NCBI GenBank assembly: GCA_964464925.1
Contig: CAYXLI010000001.1
Span: 248,001 to 312,000, forward strand
DNA length: 64,000 nt
Direction of reading: 5' to 3'
DNA from: CAYXLI01 sp964464925
GTDB lineage: Bacteria; Acidobacteriota; Terriglobia; Bryobacterales; Bryobacteraceae
Part shown: positions 59,283 through 64,000 of the stretch, piece after piece
How positions within the stretch are numbered: position 1 is the stretch's first letter
Layout: each line of letters starts with the position of its first letter
The notes under the pieces: model-generated
Told to the model about the DNA's origin: nothing
Seen by the model: only the letters and a program-made list of their open reading frames with translations
The model's database searches: none
Position numbers and translations under genes: made by a program

Positions 59283-60317
59283 TTAGACTTTCCTTAGCTT
59301 TGTCACTCTTCCCACCTCCACCCACTCAACCACGAAGATATCTCCCTTGTGGTCGAAACAGGCTCCGTGAGGGCATACGAATTTGCCAGGCGTGAACTTC
59401 TCACGCGGCAGCTTGCGGACGTCGCGCCAGTTGTTTGCCGCACTGTCGTCGCCGAGGTGCGTGATTACCTTGCTGTCCTTATCGAGCAGCGTGACTTTTG
59501 CACCGAGATCCGGGACAACCGCGTCGCCGTTCTTGTAGAAATTGAAATGGCAGGGCAGTGTTGTGCCGGGGACAAACTCGATGTGCTTTCCTTCCAGCGT
59601 GAACCGCTGCAGGCGGTTGTTGCCCCGGTCCGCTACCAGCAATGTCGGATTCTGCCTGTTGCGGTCGTCCACGATCAAGCCGTGCGGGCAATTGAGCTGG
59701 CCTGCTTCCTTTCCCGGACCGCCAAACGTGCGGATGTATTCGCCCTTCGAGTTGTACTGATTGATGTAGCTGGAGCCGTAGCCGTCGCCCACGTAGATAT
59801 CGCCGTTTGCGGCGATGGCTAGATTCGTGGGGCTGTATTTCTTCTTCTTGCCATCGGCGCCGGGTTTATAGGCTTCGGATTGATCGGGGTATCCGATAGT
59901 CCAAACTTCGCGTCCGTCCAGATCTGTCTTCACGACCAACGCGCGTTTGGTGTCGCAGAGGTAAAGGAACTCGTCCTTGCCCTCTTTTCGGATGTGCAGG
60001 CCGTGGGCGCCTCCCTTGAAATCCTTGCCCCAGCTCTTGACGAATTTGCCCTTGTCGTCGAAGATCACCATCGTGTCGTTGCTTTCACTCGAAGCATTGA
60101 CCGTGTGGTGGATGTAGATGCGGCCGTGCGAATCCTCGCAGACTCCGTGCGTGTTTCCGTAGGCGATATTCTTCGGGAGTTCGCCCCAGTCATGAATCAC
60201 TTCATACTTGTGGGCGCCCTCGCCGAAGATCGGATTGGCCGAGCCGGACTTGTTGGCGGCTCCGAGAATGAGAGGGGCTCCGAGGCCCGTGAGAAAGGTG
60301 CGCCGCGTGGCGTTCAT
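59283..60317 (-). CDS. Tat-exported NHL-type propeller protein
   Basis: 344 residues from the ATG at 60317, which has GGAGG before it; the frame extends upstream without homology. The N-terminus has a twin-arginine signal (RRTFLTGLGAPLILG). The body is a six-bladed propeller of NHL type (HGVCEDSHGRIYIHHTV, LAIAANGDIYVGDGYGSS, HGLIVDDRNRQNPTLLVADRGNNR, HGACFDHKGDIFVVEW). Similar proteins are thought to be exported enzymes or binding modules; the ligand is unknown. It follows the phosphate transporter gene, 60 bases downstream. Confidence 0.82.
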   Translation of the reverse strand: MNATRRTFLTGLGAPLILGAANKSGSANPIFGEGAHKYEVIHDWGELPKNIAYGNTHGVCEDSHGRIYIHHTVNASSESNDTMVIFDDKGKFVKSWGKDFKGGAHGLHIRKEGKDEFLYLCDTKRALVVKTDLDGREVWTIGYPDQSEAYKPGADGKKKKYSPTNLAIAANGDIYVGDGYGSSYINQYNSKGEYIRTFGGPGKEAGQLNCPHGLIVDDRNRQNPTLLVADRGNNRLQRFTLEGKHIEFVPGTTLPCHFNFYKNGDAVVPDLGAKVTLLDKDSKVITHLGDDSAANNWRDVRKLPREKFTPGKFVCPHGACFDHKGDIFVVEWVEVGRVTKLRKV

Positions 60318-60376
60318 GATGCTATTCCTCCGTTCGCGAAGTGCTCTTAGTGTATCAGGGTGTAACAGGAGTGCGC

Positions 60377-61405
60377 TTAGATGGCGGGGGTTAGAACCCG
60401 GATCAGCAGCATCGCCAGCGCACCCACGGCGGCCGACGCCGGGATGGTAAGAATCCAGGCCCAGAGGATGTTGGTAGCCAGGCCCCACCGGACGGCCTTC
60501 AGGCGATTGATGGATCCGACGCCGACGATTGCACCCGCGATGACGTGCGTGGTGGACACCGGTTTGCCTAAATAGCTTGAGAACAGAATCGAGATGGCCG
60601 CAGCCGTTTCTGCGCAGAAACCGCTCCGGGGCTTCAGCTTCGTGAGGCGGCCGCCCATGGTGTGAATGATGCGCCACCCGCCGAAGAGCGTGCCCAGGCC
60701 AATGGCCGTGTGTGCCGCGAAAATTACCCAGACCGGCACGGCGAAGGTCTTCAGATAACCAGAGGTCACCAGAACGCCCGTGATGATACCCATCGTTTTC
60801 TGGGCATCGTTGGTGCCATGCGCATAGCTGAACCAGGCGGCAGACACGAGCTGCAGCTTACGGAAATAGACATCCATGCGGGCGGGCGATGCGCCCCGGA
60901 ACAGCCAGTAAATGGCGATCATGAGGAAATACGCCAGCAGAACGCCGATGACAGGCGCCAGGACGATAAAGATGATCGTTTCCCACCAGCCCGCCGGAAC
61001 TATGGCTTCAAAGGCATGCCCGATTCCGCGTGTGAGTGATACTTTGGCAATCGCGGCGCCAGCATACCCGCCAAGCAGCGCGTGAGTGGAACTGGTGGGC
61101 AACCCAAACCACCAGGTAAGGAGATCCCAGACGATCGCACCGATGAGCCCGGCCAGTATGACCAGAGGCGTGACTATGCTCAGGTCCACCATCCCGTTCC
61201 CCACGGTTTTGGCTACGCTGGTGCCGAATGCGAACGCGGCGACGAAGTTGAAGAACGCCGCCCACATTACGGCCTGCATCGGCGAAAGCACGCGAGTGGC
61301 TACGATCGTGGCGACCGAATTCGCAGCGTCATGGAACCCGTTAATAAAATCGAAGGTCAGCGCAACCAGAATGATGACGACAACAAACAGGAGTGTTGTG
61401 TCCAT
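60377..61405 (-). CDS. PiT-family inorganic phosphate transporter
   Basis: 342 residues with about 10 membrane helices. The two PiT signatures are present: FDFINGFHDAANSVATIVATRVLSP near the N-terminus and WFSYAHGTNDAQKTMGI in the middle. It imports phosphate, probably as a neutral metal phosphate with protons. It starts 6 bases after the DUF47 gene, which almost always accompanies PiT genes. Confidence 0.95.
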   Translation of the reverse strand: MDTTLLFVVVIILVALTFDFINGFHDAANSVATIVATRVLSPMQAVMWAAFFNFVAAFAFGTSVAKTVGNGMVDLSIVTPLVILAGLIGAIVWDLLTWWFGLPTSSTHALLGGYAGAAIAKVSLTRGIGHAFEAIVPAGWWETIIFIVLAPVIGVLLAYFLMIAIYWLFRGASPARMDVYFRKLQLVSAAWFSYAHGTNDAQKTMGIITGVLVTSGYLKTFAVPVWVIFAAHTAIGLGTLFGGWRIIHTMGGRLTKLKPRSGFCAETAAAISILFSSYLGKPVSTTHVIAGAIVGVGSINRLKAVRWGLATNILWAWILTIPASAAVGALAMLLIRVLTPAI

Positions 61406-61411
61406 GCGTTG

Positions 61412-62026
61412 CTAGCTGTTCTTGACGATCACGTTCTGCAGCGCGTCGGCTACATCCTCGCAGTAATCCGTGGTCTGCTCGAGGAGCTCGAAGATTTCTT
61501 TGAGCTTCATGATCTGAATCGGGTTGGTTTCTCGTTCGAATAGTTCCTTGACGGCGTTGCGAACGATGTTGTCCACATCGTCTTCGATGCGATTGATCTC
61601 AATGCACGGCTCCAGCAGCTTCCGGTCCTGGCTGAGAGCTTCAAAGGCCGTCTTGAGCTGATCGGCACAGGACACAATCGCCTGGCAGACCGTGACGGCC
61701 ACGCACGGAATGGGATCGATCTGATAGGCCGGAATCCGGTAAGCTACTTCTTCGATCCCGTCCAAAATGTCATCGAGGTGAGTGGCAAGGGAGTGGATGT
61801 CTTCCGGGTCGAGTGGCGTAATAAACGTCTGGTTCAGCTTGGTGTAGATCTCGTGGATGACCTCATCCCCGCGCTCCTCCAGATCCTTGATCTTCAAAGC
61901 ATTCGCCACCATTCGGGCGTTACCCGACTTCGCCCCCTCAAGCAGCAAATAGGCCGCTTCAGAGATATACTCGACCTGCTTGTTCAGCGACTTATAGAAC
62001 TTCTCTTCGCGAGGAAGTAGATTCAT
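61412..62026 (-). CDS. DUF47 (PhoU-like) phosphate transport accessory protein
   Basis: 204 residues, all helical, starting MNLLPREEKFYKSLNKQVEYI. DLEERGDEVIHEIYTKLNQTFITPLDPEDIHSLATHLDDILDGIEE is the metal-binding PhoU-like segment. It is thought to modulate the adjacent PiT carrier. The first gene of the two-gene operon. Confidence 0.93.
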   Translation of the reverse strand: MNLLPREEKFYKSLNKQVEYISEAAYLLLEGAKSGNARMVANALKIKDLEERGDEVIHEIYTKLNQTFITPLDPEDIHSLATHLDDILDGIEEVAYRIPAYQIDPIPCVAVTVCQAIVSCADQLKTAFEALSQDRKLLEPCIEINRIEDDVDNIVRNAVKELFERETNPIQIMKLKEIFELLEQTTDYCEDVADALQNVIVKNS

Positions 62027-62116
62027 ACGTGCAGGCGTCCCGGCATACGGTCACAAATCTGACAGTGGAACATCAATCTTCTCAATGGCAATCGGAGGAG
62101 GTCAACTGCAATCTGG

Positions 62117-62908
62117 TTACGATTCTGTAAATATCGGAAGCAGATGCGAGCTCTCTGCTTCGGCTGCTGGTCCGTCCAAGGGCAGATACCGGCCATCGAG
62201 CAGACGGTCGTGGTCGATATTACCCATCGCAGTAATCAGGCTTTCCTTCAAATGCGGATAGTCCTTCTCCAGGTCGCTAAAAATGTCACGCAGAGAGCGG
62301 CGGACCGTGCCGGTCTTTTGCGAGCAGCCGCAGGGAATGACCGGAGCTCCGAGCGATGCGGCGTACTGCCGCGTAATATCTTCGGTAACGAACACTAGAG
62401 GCCGGATGAGCCGGAAATCGCCTTTGCTGGACCAGGTGACCGGAGGAAGCGCGCTGATTCGTCCGGTGAACATCGCATTGCGCAAAAACGATTCGCAGAA
62501 ATCGTCTTGGGTGTGGCCCAGGGCGATCACGTTCGCGCCCAGCTCCCGCGCAATGTCGTACACGGCGCGGCGCCGGAACCGGCTGCAACGGTCGCAGCCG
62601 TGGTCGGGCTCGTCCTCTATCAGGCGCAGAGACGGTGAATCGACCTTGTAGGTCCAATCGATCCCACGATCCTTCAGATACTCTCCAAAGGGAGCGATAG
62701 GAGCGAGGAACTTGCCTTGCTCCACCGTGAAGGCGCAGACTGAGAATCGAATGGGGGCTCGCTTCTGCAGGAGCGTGAGGGCTTCCAGCAAGGTAACGGA
62801 ATCTTTGCCGCCGGAAAGACCAACGGCCACGCGATCTCCTTCGCGGATCATGCGGAAGCGACGAATAGCCTCGCCGACCTTGTGCAGAAGTGTCTTTTCT
62901 AGATCCAA
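62117..62908 (-). CDS. TtcA-type tRNA 2-thiocytidine synthetase
   Basis: 263 residues from the TTG at 62908, 8 bases after the HAD stop; the frame extends upstream with no homology. The PP-loop is VGLSGGKDSVTLLEAL. Cys-x2-Cys in HGCDRCSRFRRRAVYDIA, IALGHTQDDFCESFLRNA and a third Cys in VIPCGCSQKTG match the iron-sulfur ligands of TtcA. It thiolates C32 of certain tRNAs. Overlapping or abutting starts link it to the HAD gene and ftsH. Confidence 0.85.
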   Translation of the reverse strand: MDLEKTLLHKVGEAIRRFRMIREGDRVAVGLSGGKDSVTLLEALTLLQKRAPIRFSVCAFTVEQGKFLAPIAPFGEYLKDRGIDWTYKVDSPSLRLIEDEPDHGCDRCSRFRRRAVYDIARELGANVIALGHTQDDFCESFLRNAMFTGRISALPPVTWSSKGDFRLIRPLVFVTEDITRQYAASLGAPVIPCGCSQKTGTVRRSLRDIFSDLEKDYPHLKESLITAMGNIDHDRLLDGRYLPLDGPAAEAESSHLLPIFTES

Positions 62909-62915
62909 ACTTCCA

Positions 62916-63593
62916 TTATAAGCGGGGCCTTGCCGCGGACTCTGGAACGCCGAATGGCGAACCGTTGAGCAATTCGCGTGGATCGTCAATCCAATAGTCC
63001 GGCTGCCAACGCGCCATATGCTCCAGGTTGCCGTACCCATATCGCACGCCGCAGGTCTTCACCCCTGCACGTCTCCCGGCTTCCATGTCCGCAGCGGAGT
63101 CGCCGACAAACAAGCAGTCCTGCGGATCGACGCCGAAAATCTCCAGGGAGCGGAAGATCACATCCGGATCGGGCTTCGCCGGGAAGCCGTCGGTGCCTTG
63201 TACATGATCGAAGTATGGAAGCATCTCGAATTTTTCGAGTACGATTCGCGTCGTCGGGGTGCCCTTTGTGGTCGCGGTAGATTTTCTCCCGCCGAGGGAG
63301 GAGAGCATCTCGAGAACGCCAGGGTACGGCCGGGTGCTCGAGTGGTTGCGCGCCGGGTAAACGCACCGGTATTCCACGACGAGTTTCTCTATGCCTTCTT
63401 CTGTGATGCCGGGGAACAGATCGGCGAACAGGTCTTTCAGGTGGTAACCGATGTAGCGGCGAAGGAGGGAATCATCGACGTCGTTGCGGGGAGTGGATTT
63501 GAGCACCTCCTGGATGGCTCCGCAGATGTCTGCTGCGGAGTCAACCAGTGTGCCGTCAACGTCGAACAGGTAAAGAGGAAAGGCCGGAATCAC
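62916..63593 (-). CDS. HAD-family phosphatase (phosphoglycolate phosphatase-like)
   Basis: 225 residues. Motif 1 is FDVDGTLVDS, a helical cap follows, motif 2 Thr lies in KSTATTKGT, motif 3 Lys in GFPAKPDPDV and motif 4 is FVGDSAADMEAG. This pattern is typical of phosphoglycolate phosphatases and relatives, but the substrate is not fixed by sequence. It overlaps ftsH by 4 bases. Confidence 0.85.
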   Translation of the reverse strand: MIPAFPLYLFDVDGTLVDSAADICGAIQEVLKSTPRNDVDDSLLRRYIGYHLKDLFADLFPGITEEGIEKLVVEYRCVYPARNHSSTRPYPGVLEMLSSLGGRKSTATTKGTPTTRIVLEKFEMLPYFDHVQGTDGFPAKPDPDVIFRSLEIFGVDPQDCLFVGDSAADMEAGRRAGVKTCGVRYGYGNLEHMARWQPDYWIDDPRELLNGSPFGVPESAARPRL

Positions 63594-64000
63594 GCGGGAA
63601 GCGGGGGATGTCCTTCTGTCAGCCCGGGGACCCGGATGTTCCCTTCAGGTCGAACCACCTGCTGGGTCTTGTTGTCATCCGTGCTCTTGGGCTTGTCGAT
63701 CGCGCTCAGCGTTCCACCTTCTACCAGCAGTCTCACTTCAGCGCCGTCCAGAACTTCGCGTTCCAGCAACGCTTCGGCGATGCGAACCAAAGCTTCCGCG
63801 TACTTCTCGAGAATCTCGGTCGCCTGCTTGTAACCCCACTGCACAAAGCTGTTCACCTGCTCATCGATGCGGATGGCGGTCGCTTCGCTGTAATCGCGAT
63901 GTTGAGCAATTTCGCGGCCGAGGAAGATCTGCTCTTCTTTCTTGCCGAAGCTCATCGGACCGAGGTCGCTCATGCCCCACTCACAGACCATTTTGCGAGC
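63590..64000 (-). CDS. ftsH: ATP-dependent zinc protease FtsH, C-terminal part
   Basis: Only the last 136 residues are in the window; the gene runs off the right edge, so the AAA and zinc domains are not seen. The C-terminal helical protease region is clear: KMVCEWGMSDLGPMSFG, EEQIFLGREI and YSEATAIRIDEQVNSFV. The tail after this (about 40 residues) is variable, as in other species. It degrades membrane and short-lived proteins. Confidence 0.9.
   Translation of the reverse strand, partial: ARKMVCEWGMSDLGPMSFGKKEEQIFLGREIAQHRDYSEATAIRIDEQVNSFVQWGYKQATEILEKYAEALVRIAEALLEREVLDGAEVRLLVEGGTLSAIDKPKSTDDNKTQQVVRPEGNIRVPGLTEGHPPLPA

Overview
The window looks like a chromosomal segment of an acidobacterium of the Solibacter/Bryobacter type. 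This is an inference from gene content. It carries a VWFA-related protein of the kind described in Acidobacteria (28220-29314) and an NHL-repeat protein with the C-terminal domain named after Solibacter (45704-48391). It also has many exported low-complexity and HEAT/TPR proteins, many ECF sigma/anti-sigma pairs and large hybrid kinases. There are no insertion sequences, phage genes, CRISPR arrays or tRNAs that I could find. Genes are dense and often overlap by 4 or 8 bases.

Layout. 1-2684 (minus): three tandem HlyD-type adaptors, the last cut by the window edge. 2897-5340: a DUF72 gene converging on an ECF sigma/FecR pair. 5386-9477 (minus): recG, rsmD and a SagB-like oxidoreductase. 9487-14503: exported oxidoreductase, SDR, a secreted alpha/beta hydrolase with three N-terminal repeats, and a GH43 enzyme. 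14576-18343 (plus): ECF sigma, zinc-type anti-sigma and two exported HEAT-repeat proteins. 18297-23612: an alkyltransferase-like DNA repair protein, an exported TPR protein, two transporters and a small AT-hook protein. 23685-26982 (minus): a fused serine hydrolase/NamZ-type muramidase, PCD and an SDR. 27006-28211: a Memo-family protein. 28220-35316 (minus): a run of TPR, NtrC-type regulator, NtrY-type kinase, moeA, moaC, mog and the VWFA protein. 35431-43124 (plus): two hybrid kinases on either side of tsaC, a 6S RNA and a ymdB-like phosphodiesterase. 43282-51021: chemoreceptor, bifunctional nuclease, NHL protein, matrixin-type protease and an unknown exported protein. 51082-64000: housekeeping genes (purA, pheS, pheT, cstA with its small partner, clpP, phosphate transport, ttcA-like, HAD phosphatase, the end of ftsH).

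How genes work together. pheS and pheT encode the two subunits of one tRNA synthetase. The PiT carrier and its DUF47 partner form a phosphate uptake unit, and cstA overlaps its small YbdD/YjiX partner. moeA, moaC and mog give three steps of molybdenum cofactor synthesis in one apparent operon with a two-component system. The serine hydrolase/NamZ fusion joins two activities that act one after another on peptidoglycan fragments.

Most notable are a well supported 6S RNA at about 39527-39735 (the only stretch over 300 bases without a protein gene), the AmiE-like/NamZ fusion, a 55-residue CstA partner ending in Cys-Cys, an alkyltransferase-like protein with Trp for the catalytic Cys, and two exact TGTTCT-N6-AGAACA sites spaced 84 bases apart before the AT-hook gene.
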